A stretch of DNA of 64,000 nt from Streptomyces lanatus (GTDB taxonomy: Bacteria; Actinomycetota; Actinomycetes; Streptomycetales; Streptomycetaceae), in the NCBI RefSeq assembly GCF_014655715.1, contig NZ_BNBM01000018.1, positions 51,213 to 115,212 on the forward strand. Reading direction: 5' to 3'. Positions 49,978 through 58,747 of this stretch are shown here, piece by piece. The notes beneath the pieces are model-generated. The model searched no databases, was not told where the DNA came from, and saw nothing but the letters and a program-made list of their open reading frames with translations. Position 1 is the first letter of the stretch. Each line of letters starts with the position of its first letter. The position numbers and the translations under genes are program-made.

Positions 49978-50391
49978 CTAGCCCAGGGTCTGGGCCGCCG
50001 TCGGCGAGGAGTCCTTCAGGAACTGGCTGCAGCGCTCGTACTCCTCCTGCTCGCCGATGGATCCGGCGGCCCGGGCGAGGGCGTGCAGGGCGCGCAGGAA
50101 GCCGCGGTTGGGCTCGTGCTCCCAGGGGACGGGGCCGTGGCCCTTCCAGCCGCTCCTGCGCAGCGCGTCCAGACCGCGGTGGTAGCCCGTACGGGCATAG
50201 GCGTACGACTCCACGACGCTGCCCCGCTCGAAGGCCTCGTCGGCCAGCTGGGCCCAGGCCAGGGAGGAGGTCGGGTACTTCGCGGCGACGTCCGCGGGAG
50301 CGGTGCCACCGGCGAGCAGCTCACGCGGCTCGGGGTCGTCGGGGAGGTGGGTCGGGGGCGGGCCCCCGAGAAGGTCTTCGTGAATGGCCAT
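49978..50391 (-). CDS. DUF3151 family protein
   Basis: A 137-residue helical protein of the actinobacterial DUF3151 family, with MAIHEDLLGGPPPTHLP at the start, the TPR-like segment SSLAWAQLADEAFERGSVVE and YARTGYHRGLDALRRSGWKG. The conserved arrangement of tryptophans and arginines is typical, but function is unknown. Monocistronic, with a terminator hairpin just downstream. Confidence 0.88.
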   Translation of the reverse strand: MAIHEDLLGGPPPTHLPDDPEPRELLAGGTAPADVAAKYPTSSLAWAQLADEAFERGSVVESYAYARTGYHRGLDALRRSGWKGHGPVPWEHEPNRGFLRALHALARAAGSIGEQEEYERCSQFLKDSSPTAAQTLG

Positions 50392-50485
50392 GGGGTCCAG
50401 TCTGGCCCATGGGGTGGGTACGGCGGGGTGGTGGCCGGGTCCGGGGGGGCGACGGCCTGAGTTTCAGGTGCCGACGGCGGGGCTG

Positions 50486-50519
50486 GATCTTTCAGCTGGT
50501 AAGGGCGGCGGGGGCGAAA
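50486..50519. repeat. Internally deleted copy of the Streptomyces intergenic repeat
   Basis: GATCTTTCAGC joins directly to GGTAAGGGCGGCGGGGGCGA and then AA. The same two blocks lie about 76 nt apart in the full copy at 54646-54758, so the middle hairpin region is missing here. Confidence 0.6.
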
Positions 50520-50543
50520 CCCGTACGGCCCGCACCCACCCCC

Positions 50544-52010
50544 CTACCCCAACCGCCCCCGGCTCCGCTCCCCCTCCAACGGCGGCGCCATCACACTCCC
50601 GTGATGCAGGCACTCCGGACGCCGGCACCCCGGCGGCAGCGGCCGCACCGTCGCGAAGGCGACCCCCGCCCCCACCACCAGCACTCCCGCACAGATCACC
50701 ATCGCCCGCCCGAACGCGTCGTCGAAGGCCCCGGCCGACCGATACGCCTCCTCGCCCATCCCGGCCAGCAGCGGCAGCGCGGCCACCGCCACCAGCCCCG
50801 CCGCCCGCGCCGCCGCGTTGTTGACGCCGCTGGCCAGCCCCGCGCGGGCGGTGTCGACGGAGGCGAGGACCGTCGCCGTCAGGGGCGCCACCAGGGTGAC
50901 CATGCCGAGGCCGAGGATCAGCAGGGCGGGGAGGACGTCGGCGAGGTAGGAGGCGTCGGGGCCGACCCGCAGCATCAGCAGCATCCCGGCCGCGCACAGC
51001 AGTGGGCCGACCGTCAGCGGGATGCGCGGGCCGATCCGGTCGGCGAGGGCACCCGAGCGGGCCGAGAACAGCAGCATCAGGGCGGTCGTCGGCAGCAGCG
51101 CCGTACCGGCGCCGAGGGCCGAGTAGCCGGCCACGACCTGGAGCTGGAGGGCGGCGAGGAAGAAGAAGCCGCCGAAGGCCGCGTAGACGCAGAGCGTGAC
51201 GAGGTTGACGGCTGTGAACTGGCGGGATCCGAAGATGTCCAGCGGCATCATCGGGTCGGGGCGGCGACGCTCGACGTACACGAAGGCGACCCCGGCCGCG
51301 ACACCGCCGACCGCGCTGAGGACCACGAGCAGCGAGCCGTCCCGCGCCTCGATCAGCGCATAGGTCACCAGGGCGAGGGCCGCGGCGCCGAGGAACGCGC
51401 CGAGCACGTCGAACCGGCCGTGCTTCGTTCCGTCGCCGGACTCGGGGACGTGCCGTACGGCGATCGGCGCGCACAGCAGCGCCAGCGGGACGTTGAGGAG
51501 GAACACCCAGCGCCAGCCCGGCCCGTCCACCAGCCAGCCGCCCAGGAACGGGCCCACTGCGGCCCCGATGCCCCCGAACCCGGACCACAGACCGACCGCC
51601 CGGGCCCGGTCGTCGGGATGGAAGGACGCCTGGATCAGGGCCAGGGAGCCGGGCGTCAGCAGCGCGCCGCCGATTCCTTGCAGGGCCCGTGCGGCGATCA
51701 GCACGCCGACGTTCGGCGCGAGGCCGCAGAGCAGGGAGGCCACGGCGAACCACACCACACCCACCACGAAGATCTTGCGCCGCCCGTACCGGTCCCCCAG
51801 CGAACCGCCGAGCAGGATCAGCCCGGCCAGCGTCAGCATGTACGCGTTGACGGTCCACTGGAGCGCCGCCAGGTCGGCGTCGAGGTCCTCGCCGATCCGG
51901 GGGAGGGCGACATTGACGACGGTCGAGTCCAGCATCGCCATGCTGGAGCCGAGGACGGTGGTGAGCAGGATCCACTTGCCTTGCGGCGAGGCCAACCTGA
52001 CATCGGGCAT
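50544..52010 (-). CDS. MFS exporter, DHA2 (14-helix) drug:H+ antiporter family
   Basis: An approximately 488-residue transporter with fourteen predicted helices. Motif A is LGGSLGDRYGRRK between helices 2 and 3, motif D1 is SSMAMLDSTVVNVALPRIG in helix 1, and the proline-glycine motif C reads GGIGAAVGPFLGGW. DHA2 members export drugs, dyes or natural products. The start is unclear: ATG 52010 is used, ATG 52019 and TTG 52025 are in frame, and none has a strong ribosome-binding site. It begins right after the fbaA terminator. Confidence 0.92.
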   Translation of the reverse strand: MPDVRLASPQGKWILLTTVLGSSMAMLDSTVVNVALPRIGEDLDADLAALQWTVNAYMLTLAGLILLGGSLGDRYGRRKIFVVGVVWFAVASLLCGLAPNVGVLIAARALQGIGGALLTPGSLALIQASFHPDDRARAVGLWSGFGGIGAAVGPFLGGWLVDGPGWRWVFLLNVPLALLCAPIAVRHVPESGDGTKHGRFDVLGAFLGAAALALVTYALIEARDGSLLVVLSAVGGVAAGVAFVYVERRRPDPMMPLDIFGSRQFTAVNLVTLCVYAAFGGFFFLAALQLQVVAGYSALGAGTALLPTTALMLLFSARSGALADRIGPRIPLTVGPLLCAAGMLLMLRVGPDASYLADVLPALLILGLGMVTLVAPLTATVLASVDTARAGLASGVNNAAARAAGLVAVAALPLLAGMGEEAYRSAGAFDDAFGRAMVICAGVLVVGAGVAFATVRPLPPGCRRPECLHHGSVMAPPLEGERSRGRLG

Positions 52011-52025
52011 GACCCACATATACAA

Positions 52026-52053
52026 CGAGCCCGGTGCCGTAGCACCGGGCTCG
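52026..52053 (-). terminator. Terminator of fbaA
   Basis: CGAGCCCGGTGC at 52026-52037 and GCACCGGGCTCG at 52042-52053 form a perfect 12-bp stem with a CGTA loop, 15 nt past the fbaA stop, followed by TTGTATAT on the gene strand. Confidence 0.88.
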
Positions 52054-52067
52054 TCGTGGATCTCGCT

Positions 52068-53090
<1,023 letters not shown>

Positions 53091-53230
53091 CTGTCCGCTC
53101 CTTGGAGTGTGCGGGTTGACGTGCAGCGTTACTGCTTGTTTCTTACGGCCCTGACCTAGACCTTGGGGGGTGTGTGACGTCGTCGTCGGCCCCATCTTTC
53201 CAGACGAACCGGGATGCTCCGAGCGCCGTC

Positions 53231-53779
53231 TCAGTCCAGGCCCAGCTCGTCCTTGGAGTACGCGAACAGGTACGGCACTCCCGCGCCTTCCTGGATCTTC
53301 TCGGCGGCGCCGGTGGCCCGGTCGACGATCGTCGCGACCCCGACGACCTCGGCACCTGCCTCCCGCACGGCCTCGACGGCGGTGAGCGGCGAACCCCCGG
53401 TGGTGGAGGTGTCCTCGACGACGAGCACGCGCCGCCCCGCGATGTCCGGCCCCTCGACCCGGCGCTGCATGCCGTGCGCCTTGGCGGCCTTGCGCACCAC
53501 GAAGGCGTCCAGCCGCTTACCGCGCGCGGCGGCGGCATGCAGCATGGCACCGGCGACAGGGTCGGCCCCCATGGTCAGCCCGCCCACCGCGTCGAACTCC
53601 AGCTCCGCCGTCAGATCGAGCAGCACCTGCCCGACGAGCGGAGCGGCCTCCCCGTCAAGGGTGACGCGGCGAAGGTCGACGTAGTAGTCGGCCTCCAGCC
53701 CCGACGACAGGGTCACCTTGCCGTGCACCACGGCCTTGTCCTTGATCTGCTGCAACAGCTCGCCACGTACGTCAGTCAT
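53231..53779 (-). CDS. pyrE: Orotate phosphoribosyltransferase
   Basis: Joins orotate to PRPP to give orotidine 5'-phosphate in de novo pyrimidine synthesis. 182 residues with the PRPP loop RRVLVVEDTSTTGGSPLTAV, the N-terminal substrate segment VTLSSGLEADYYVDLRRVTL and the flexible catalytic loop RKAAKAHGMQRRVEG. It lies 10 nt downstream of the aldose-epimerase gene and apart from the main pyr cluster, as in other streptomycetes. Confidence 0.95.
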   Translation of the reverse strand: MTDVRGELLQQIKDKAVVHGKVTLSSGLEADYYVDLRRVTLDGEAAPLVGQVLLDLTAELEFDAVGGLTMGADPVAGAMLHAAAARGKRLDAFVVRKAAKAHGMQRRVEGPDIAGRRVLVVEDTSTTGGSPLTAVEAVREAGAEVVGVATIVDRATGAAEKIQEGAGVPYLFAYSKDELGLD

Positions 53780-53789
53780 GCCGCCCAGC

Positions 53790-54584
53790 TTAGAGGCGGC
53801 GCCAGCTCCAGAGGGTCGTGGCCTCCAGCGGCTCCAGGGGCGTGACCAGGCGGGGCATGGTGTTGAGCCCGTTGGGCGGGCCGGTCTGCGGCTCGACGCA
53901 CACGGCGGCGTCCTGCTCGTCGTACACGACGACCCACTCCTCCCGGCTGCTCACCTTCAGCTCCAGCCGCTCCGGCCAGGTGAGCGTGACGTCGACACCG
54001 CCGGGCATCCCGAAACAGTCGTCCCAGGGCCCCGGCTTCGGCTCGATCCGGTTGCCGGTCGGCAGATGATCGTCCCCCCGCTCCTCCTGCCACGCGGGAG
54101 CGAAGTCCAGCCGCACATCCTCACCGCCGTCGCCCAGGCTGCGGTTGAACCAGGGGTGCCAGCCGATCTGGGCCGGGAAGGACGCCCCGTGCGTCTCGAC
54201 GGACATGGTGAGCGTGAGACTGTCCGGAGTGAGCGCGACGACATGCGTGACACGACCGGCATACGGCCACGGCTCGACCAGGTCGTACGTGATGACGGCC
54301 TCGTCCCCGGTGACCCGGGCGACCTTCCAGGCGCCGTCGCGGGCGGTGCCGTGGATGGCGTTCGGCGGCGCGTTGAGCGGCATCTGCCGCACCTCGGCCC
54401 CATCGAGGAACCGCCCGTCCCGGATCCGCCCGCACCAGGGAACCATCGGGAAACACCCGAACCGCTCCCCCTGCCGCAACAACTCCGTCCCCCCGACGCG
54501 AAGCCCCCCGACCCGCCCACCGTTCCCCGGCAGCACGTCCACCTCCGCGTCACCCGCGGTCAGCGTGATGTGTTCGTTACTCAC
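53790..54584 (-). CDS. Aldose 1-epimerase family protein
   Basis: A 264-residue galactose-mutarotase-fold protein. The catalytic histidines are in NAIHGTARDG and QIGWHPWFNRS, and the catalytic Glu in VCVEPQTGPPNGLN. It interconverts alpha and beta anomers of hexoses or hexose phosphates. The start is GTG at 54584. Ten nt separate it from pyrE, so the two share a message, although their reactions are unrelated. Confidence 0.93.
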   Translation of the reverse strand: MSNEHITLTAGDAEVDVLPGNGGRVGGLRVGGTELLRQGERFGCFPMVPWCGRIRDGRFLDGAEVRQMPLNAPPNAIHGTARDGAWKVARVTGDEAVITYDLVEPWPYAGRVTHVVALTPDSLTLTMSVETHGASFPAQIGWHPWFNRSLGDGGEDVRLDFAPAWQEERGDDHLPTGNRIEPKPGPWDDCFGMPGGVDVTLTWPERLELKVSSREEWVVVYDEQDAAVCVEPQTGPPNGLNTMPRLVTPLEPLEATTLWSWRRL

Positions 54585-54645
54585 GGGAAGACCCTACTGG
54601 GACGCCCATGCCCCCAGAAGGCCACACCCCTCAGCGCCGGCCCGC

Positions 54646-54758
54646 GATCTTTCAGCCCGTCCGGCGTTTGAGGACAAGGCCCGTTCAGGGCCGGCAGCGG
54701 GGGTCCGGGGGCGCAGCCCCCGGGATGGGACGGGTAGGGGCGGCGGGGGCGAGAAAAA
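54646..54758. repeat. Full copy of the Streptomyces intergenic repeat
   Basis: Contains the recognisable order GATCTTTCAGCCCGTCCGGC, GTTTGAGGACAAGGCCCGTT, a perfect hairpin CCGGGGGC-GCA-GCCCCCGG at 54705-54723, and GGTAGGGGCGGCGGGGGCGA with an A-run. It fills the space between two leftward genes. Such copies are abundant between Streptomyces genes; the hairpin may terminate the SRPBCC transcript. Partial copies lie at 24992 and 50486. Confidence 0.8.
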
Positions 54759-54761
54759 AAC

Positions 54762-55607
54762 TCAGCGCCGCCGCCGCAGCATCCGCCCCACCACGATCGC
54801 CGAAGCCACCACCAACGCCGCCGCGGGCGCAGCCCACCGCAACGTCGAGTTCGGCGCCACCGTCTGCGGCGCCGGAACAGGCGCATACCGCCCCCGAGGC
54901 GGCGCATGGTCCACTTCCTCCGCGCTGCGCCCGATCATCGTCCGCCGGGCATGCGCGGCCTCGGCGACAGGCGGCTCCTCCCCACCCGCACCCTCCCGCG
55001 CCCGGGGCGCCGGCTCCGAGTCCCCCGGCACCGCCGCGTCGTCCGCGTCCGGCGTCGTCTCGAAGTCACTGGTCACCCGCGTCTCGAACTCCCCGGGCGC
55101 CAGCGCCTCCTCCACAGCCTCCACCGAATCAGAACCAGAGTCAGAGCCAGAGTCCGAACCCGAGTCCGCCCCCGCCTCCGCCTCCCTCGCAACAACCCCC
55201 AACTGCCCCCCGAACCGATTCAGCAGCCGAACAACAGCCGCCCCCACAGCCTCCGCATCGAATTCCGCGATCCGCCCGTCCGCCGACGCGGTCCCCTCGA
55301 ACCCCACCGTGGACCCGCCCTCGGCCGCCACGACACGCAGGGTGAGCGTCAGCTTCACGGACCCGCTCCCGCGAGCCTCGGTCGCGTCGCCCTCGACGGC
55401 GTACGTACCGTCCTCCCGCGCGGTCACCCGCACAGCACCCCGATAGGTGATGGTGTGGCCGCCGACGCGTACCTTCAGCCGTCCGGCGATGGGCTCGGCC
55501 CCGGCGTCCTGCTGGAGCCCGGGGACCGCCCGGGCGACCCGTACGGGATCGGCCAGCACCTCCCTGAGCTGCTCCGCCGCAACCGGAACGAACACCTCAT
55601 GCTCCAT
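54762..55607 (-). CDS. SRPBCC (CoxG-like) protein with C-terminal membrane anchor
   Basis: A 281-residue protein. Residues 1-150 form a START/SRPBCC domain of the CoxG type (MEHEVFVPVAAEQLREVLAD, RLKVRVGGHTITYRGAVRV, LLNRFGGQLGVVAREAE). An acidic linker carries Ser/Asp/Gly repeats (ADSGSDSGSDSGSDS). Near the end a helix (WAAPAAALVVASAIVVG) and RMLRRRR form a tail anchor. CoxG-like proteins attach enzymes to the membrane or bind hydrophobic ligands. No CO-dehydrogenase genes adjoin it. The ATG at 55607 starts the conserved domain. Confidence 0.85.
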   Translation of the reverse strand: MEHEVFVPVAAEQLREVLADPVRVARAVPGLQQDAGAEPIAGRLKVRVGGHTITYRGAVRVTAREDGTYAVEGDATEARGSGSVKLTLTLRVVAAEGGSTVGFEGTASADGRIAEFDAEAVGAAVVRLLNRFGGQLGVVAREAEAGADSGSDSGSDSGSDSVEAVEEALAPGEFETRVTSDFETTPDADDAAVPGDSEPAPRAREGAGGEEPPVAEAAHARRTMIGRSAEEVDHAPPRGRYAPVPAPQTVAPNSTLRWAAPAAALVVASAIVVGRMLRRRR

Positions 55608-55708
55608 GCCGATCGAGCCTACCCAGCATGGCGAGAACCGCACCCACACATCCCGGGATTCTCACCGGACACCCGCCTGCCGGGCGTACCCTCCCCCACC
55701 GGTCCCCC

Positions 55709-57352
55709 TCAGTACCGCGGATGCACCAGCGTCGAAGCCCCCAGCCCCACCATCCGCCTCCCCTCCAGCGCCCACGAGTCCGCGATCAGCCCCTCCTCCG
55801 TCAGCGTCGCCGGCCGGGGCGCCCCCTCCTCCGCCGAGAGCCGCAGCGCGGGCCGCTCCTCCCGCCCCGCCAGGATGAATCCCCAGTCCTGGGGGGCCAG
55901 GGTCGGTCCGGTCGAGCGGTCGGGGCCGGCCGTGAAGCCGGAGCCGCGGCCCTGGACGCGGTAGGGCGCGGTGCGCAGGCCCGCCGCGCGGAGGGTCGTG
56001 TCGACGGTCCAGAAGACACGGGGGCGCGAGGAGACCGGCCCGGCGTGCACGGCGAGGATGCCATCCGGTGTCAGGGCGCGGCGGGCGAGGCCGTAGAACT
56101 CCTGGGAGTACAGCTTGGTGCTGGCGGTGATGCCGGGGTCGGGCAGGTCCGAGATGACGACGTCGTACGTGTCCGGCGGCACCGCCCGCAGCCAGCCGAA
56201 CGCGTCGTCCGTCATGACATGGACGCGCTCGTCGTCGTACACACGCCCGTTCAGCCGGGACAGCGGAGGGTCGTGGCGGGCCAGCCGCACCACGCCGGGG
56301 TCGACCTCGACGACATCGACCCGGTGCACCCCGGGATGGCGCAGCACCTCGCGCGCCGCGAGTCCGTCGCCGCCGCCGAGGATCAGTACGCGGGTGTGCT
56401 CGCCGCTCATCGCGGGGTGGACCAGCGCCTCGTGGTAGCGGCGGGCCTCACGGCCGCTGACCCGCAGCCGTCCGTCGAGGAAGAGGTCGAGGGGGCGGCC
56501 GTCGGTGCCGCCGGCGATGACGACCTCCTGGATCCCGGTCTGGAGGGCGACGCGTACGTCCTGTCCGTACACCGCGTGCCGCGCGGCGCGTTCGAAGTCG
56601 TCGACGAGTACGGCGGCGGAGGCGAGGACGCCGAGCACGGTGACGTTGGCGATCACCAGCAGCCAGCGGGCGCGGCGGGTGAGGTCGCGCCGGAACAGGC
56701 CGAGGACGAGCGCGCCGCCCACGACGGCGTTGACGGCGCCGGTGATCAGGGCGGAGGTCAGCTGGCCCAGCAGGGGCAGGAGGAGGAAGGGGAAGGCGAG
56801 GCCGCCGACCAGGGCGCCGACGTAGTCCGCGGCGAAGAGGTCGGCGACCGCGCCGCCCGCGTCCTGGCGGCGGATGCGCTGGATGAGCTCCATCAGCAGG
56901 GGGACCTCGGCGCCGATGAGCAGGCCGATGGTGAGGGAGAAGGCGACGAGGAGGGCGCGCGGACCATTGGCCCACATGCCGCCCCAGTCACCGGTCCAGG
57001 CGAAGACGGCGTACAGGGCGAGCGCGCTGCAGCCGCCGACGAGGGCGAGGAGGGCCTCGATGGCGCCGAAGCCGGCCGCGGCGTGCGGGCGCAGGCGTTT
57101 CGCGGCGAGGGAGCCGATGCCCATCGCGAACACCATGACGGACAGCACGACGGAGGCCTGGGTGACGGAGTCGCCCATCAAGTACGCGGCGAGGGCGACG
57201 AGTTCGAGTTCGTACACCAGTCCGCAGGCCGCGCAGACGAAGACGCCCGCGAGGACCAGGAACCGGCCGGTGCCGGGCCGGACCGGAAGCCGCGCGGGGC
57301 CTCCCCAGGGCGGCGGTGTGCCGGGTGGGGCGGGCGCGTGCGGTTCGATCAC
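55709..57352 (-). CDS. Membrane-bound polyamine aminopropyltransferase (spermidine-synthase-like)
   Basis: A 547-residue fusion. The N-terminal half has about seven membrane helices (FLVLAGVFVCAACGLVYELE, then LLVAFSLTIGLLIGAEVPLL). The C-terminal half is a Rossmann methyltransferase-like aminopropyltransferase: RVLILGGGDGLAAREVLRHP, VDVVEVDPGVVRLA, MTDDAFGWL and YDVVISDLPDP. Such actinobacterial SpeE-like proteins may act on polyamines or on other acceptors. GTG at 57352 is chosen because membrane-family sequence begins there. The DUF2617 gene lies 77 nt upstream and is likely co-transcribed. Confidence 0.9.
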   Translation of the reverse strand: MIEPHAPAPPGTPPPWGGPARLPVRPGTGRFLVLAGVFVCAACGLVYELELVALAAYLMGDSVTQASVVLSVMVFAMGIGSLAAKRLRPHAAAGFGAIEALLALVGGCSALALYAVFAWTGDWGGMWANGPRALLVAFSLTIGLLIGAEVPLLMELIQRIRRQDAGGAVADLFAADYVGALVGGLAFPFLLLPLLGQLTSALITGAVNAVVGGALVLGLFRRDLTRRARWLLVIANVTVLGVLASAAVLVDDFERAARHAVYGQDVRVALQTGIQEVVIAGGTDGRPLDLFLDGRLRVSGREARRYHEALVHPAMSGEHTRVLILGGGDGLAAREVLRHPGVHRVDVVEVDPGVVRLARHDPPLSRLNGRVYDDERVHVMTDDAFGWLRAVPPDTYDVVISDLPDPGITASTKLYSQEFYGLARRALTPDGILAVHAGPVSSRPRVFWTVDTTLRAAGLRTAPYRVQGRGSGFTAGPDRSTGPTLAPQDWGFILAGREERPALRLSAEEGAPRPATLTEEGLIADSWALEGRRMVGLGASTLVHPRY

Positions 57353-57429
57353 GCTGCGACCGTACGTCACTGCCGGGGTACGCTTCGTCACCCACACGTG
57401 TGGTGTTGAGGAGCGGGACGTTTGTGTTC

Positions 57430-57987
57430 TCAGACGCCGGTCGGGCTGAATGACGCCGCCCGGCGCCGGGCGGCGGCCGCCGAGGACCGCGCTCCCACCC
57501 TGGTCCGCGTCGCCACCAACTGCCCGTCCTGCGGGTACGCGTGCCAGGTGCGCCAGTGGACCTGCCCCTCGTGGTGCTGGGCCAGCATCGCGGTGAAGGC
57601 GTGCGGGCTGCCGGGGAAGACGCCGGCGAGGCCGTGCGGATGGTCGGCGACCAGGGCGAGCAACTCCTGGGCGCGGCCCGCGAACTGACCCGGTGACAGG
57701 AGCTCGACCCGGGCCGCGAACTCGTACTCCCAGTCGCCCACCCGCTTGGCCACTCCGAGCGGCAGGGGTGTGCTGCTGCCGGGCATACAGGCCACCGTCT
57801 CCGAACAGATGCCGCGCTGCTCCTCCAGCAGCACCTGGTGGGACGCGCCGAGCAGTCTCAACTGAAGCTTCGCACCGGTCAGTTCGAGGTCGAGCGTGGC
57901 CAGCGCGGGCAGCGGCTCGCGCCCCAGGGCCCAGGCGAGATCGGCCGCGCGCGTGTCGGTATAGGCGGTGTTCAGGGTCGTGAGCAT
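57430..57987 (-). CDS. DUF2617 family protein
   Basis: A 185-residue actinobacterial protein (DUF2617). It begins MLTTLNTAYTDTRAADLAWA, followed by LELRLLGASHQ-like sequence (LQLRLLGASHQVLLEEQRG) and LGVAKRVGDWEYEFAARVEL, with a histidine-rich segment (LAQHHEGQVHWRTWHAYPQ). Function is unknown. Members regularly sit just before a SpeE-like membrane aminopropyltransferase, as here, suggesting a shared pathway. Confidence 0.85.
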   Translation of the reverse strand: MLTTLNTAYTDTRAADLAWALGREPLPALATLDLELTGAKLQLRLLGASHQVLLEEQRGICSETVACMPGSSTPLPLGVAKRVGDWEYEFAARVELLSPGQFAGRAQELLALVADHPHGLAGVFPGSPHAFTAMLAQHHEGQVHWRTWHAYPQDGQLVATRTRVGARSSAAAARRRAASFSPTGV

Positions 57988-58361
57988 GGGTCGGCTCCGC
58001 AAGCACGCAAGAAAGGGAGGTGTGGGTCTCCGGCGCGCCCCGGCCGGCACCGGGGGATCGGCCCGGTCAGCCCATGGGTCGGCCGGTCGGAAGGGGTCCG
58101 CGGGACGTCCGAGGGGCTGCGTTGGTGAATTTCACTGAATCATGAACTAGGGCGCCGCCACAGCGTTTTTACCCAAGTTCGTAGGGTTTCCATCCCTCAG
58201 AGGGCTTATCAGCTCAACTGTTCAACTCCGGCGTGCGCCGATGGGTACGGGGCGTGCGCCGGGGCACGTACTCGATATACGAAAGCGGGGCCGGTCCCAG
58301 ACACCGGCCCCGCTCCTCATGGATGCGGTTCCCCCTGCTCGGGGAGCTCAGCTGCCCCGTG
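57988..58361. other. 374-nt intergenic region with an AT-richer core
   Basis: Between DUF2617 and the Cys/Gly-rich gene. Positions 58122-58225 are markedly richer in A/T than the flanks and probably hold the DUF2617 promoter, although no clear -35/-10 pair was fixed. The terminator hairpin at 58284-58314 closes the gene to the right. No ORF worth calling was seen. Confidence 0.6.
58284..58314 (-). terminator. Terminator of the Cys/Gly-rich membrane-protein gene
   Basis: AGCGGGGCCGGT at 58284-58295 pairs perfectly with ACCGGCCCCGCT at 58303-58314 around CCCAGAC, followed by TTCGTATA on the gene strand. Confidence 0.85.
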
Positions 58362-58607
58362 TCAGCTGCCTCCGCCACCGCATCCGCCCCCGCCTCCTCC
58401 ACCGCAGGACGACCCGCCTCCGCAGGACGAGCCGCCACCACAGGAGGAGCCACCACCCCCGCAGGACGACGACGATCCACCGCCCCCGCCGGCCCACCAG
58501 CTGCCGCTGCGCGAACGCCCCCTGCGGGTGCGGCCGCTGCCGGCGGCGGACTTGACGATCACCACAACGACCACTGCGACCAGCGCCACCACGAAGAACG
58601 TACCCAT
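58362..58607 (-). CDS. Mini membrane protein with SSCGGG repeat tail
   Basis: An 81-residue protein. MGTFFVVALVAVVVVVIVKS forms a single membrane helix. It is followed by a basic stretch (GRTRRGRSRSGSWW) and a tail made almost only of Gly, Ser and Cys, with SCGGG units repeated four times and ending GGGCGGGGS. Five or six cysteines could bind metal, form disulfides or carry lipid or thiol modifications. The start is ATG 58607 and the gene has its own terminator. No family was recognised; the tail resembles the Gly/Cys-rich ends of some small actinobacterial membrane proteins. Confidence 0.78.
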   Translation of the reverse strand: MGTFFVVALVAVVVVVIVKSAAGSGRTRRGRSRSGSWWAGGGGGSSSSCGGGGSSCGGGSSCGGGSSCGGGGGGGCGGGGS

Positions 58608-58747
58608 GGCGTCAGCCTCCTTCCGTTCCCCCGAAGCGGCCCGAGACGTCCCCCCGTGGGCGCCTCCCGCTCGGTGCGTGGCAGTCAGATGCCCGGCCCT
58701 TGCGAAGCCCAAAGCAGAGTTGAGGAACTCCAGAGCTTGAGCGCAGG

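Noticed and set aside
58380..58520. Cys/Gly repeat tail as a lanthipeptide precursor
   Set aside because: There is a membrane helix instead of a leader, few Thr residues, and no modification enzymes nearby.
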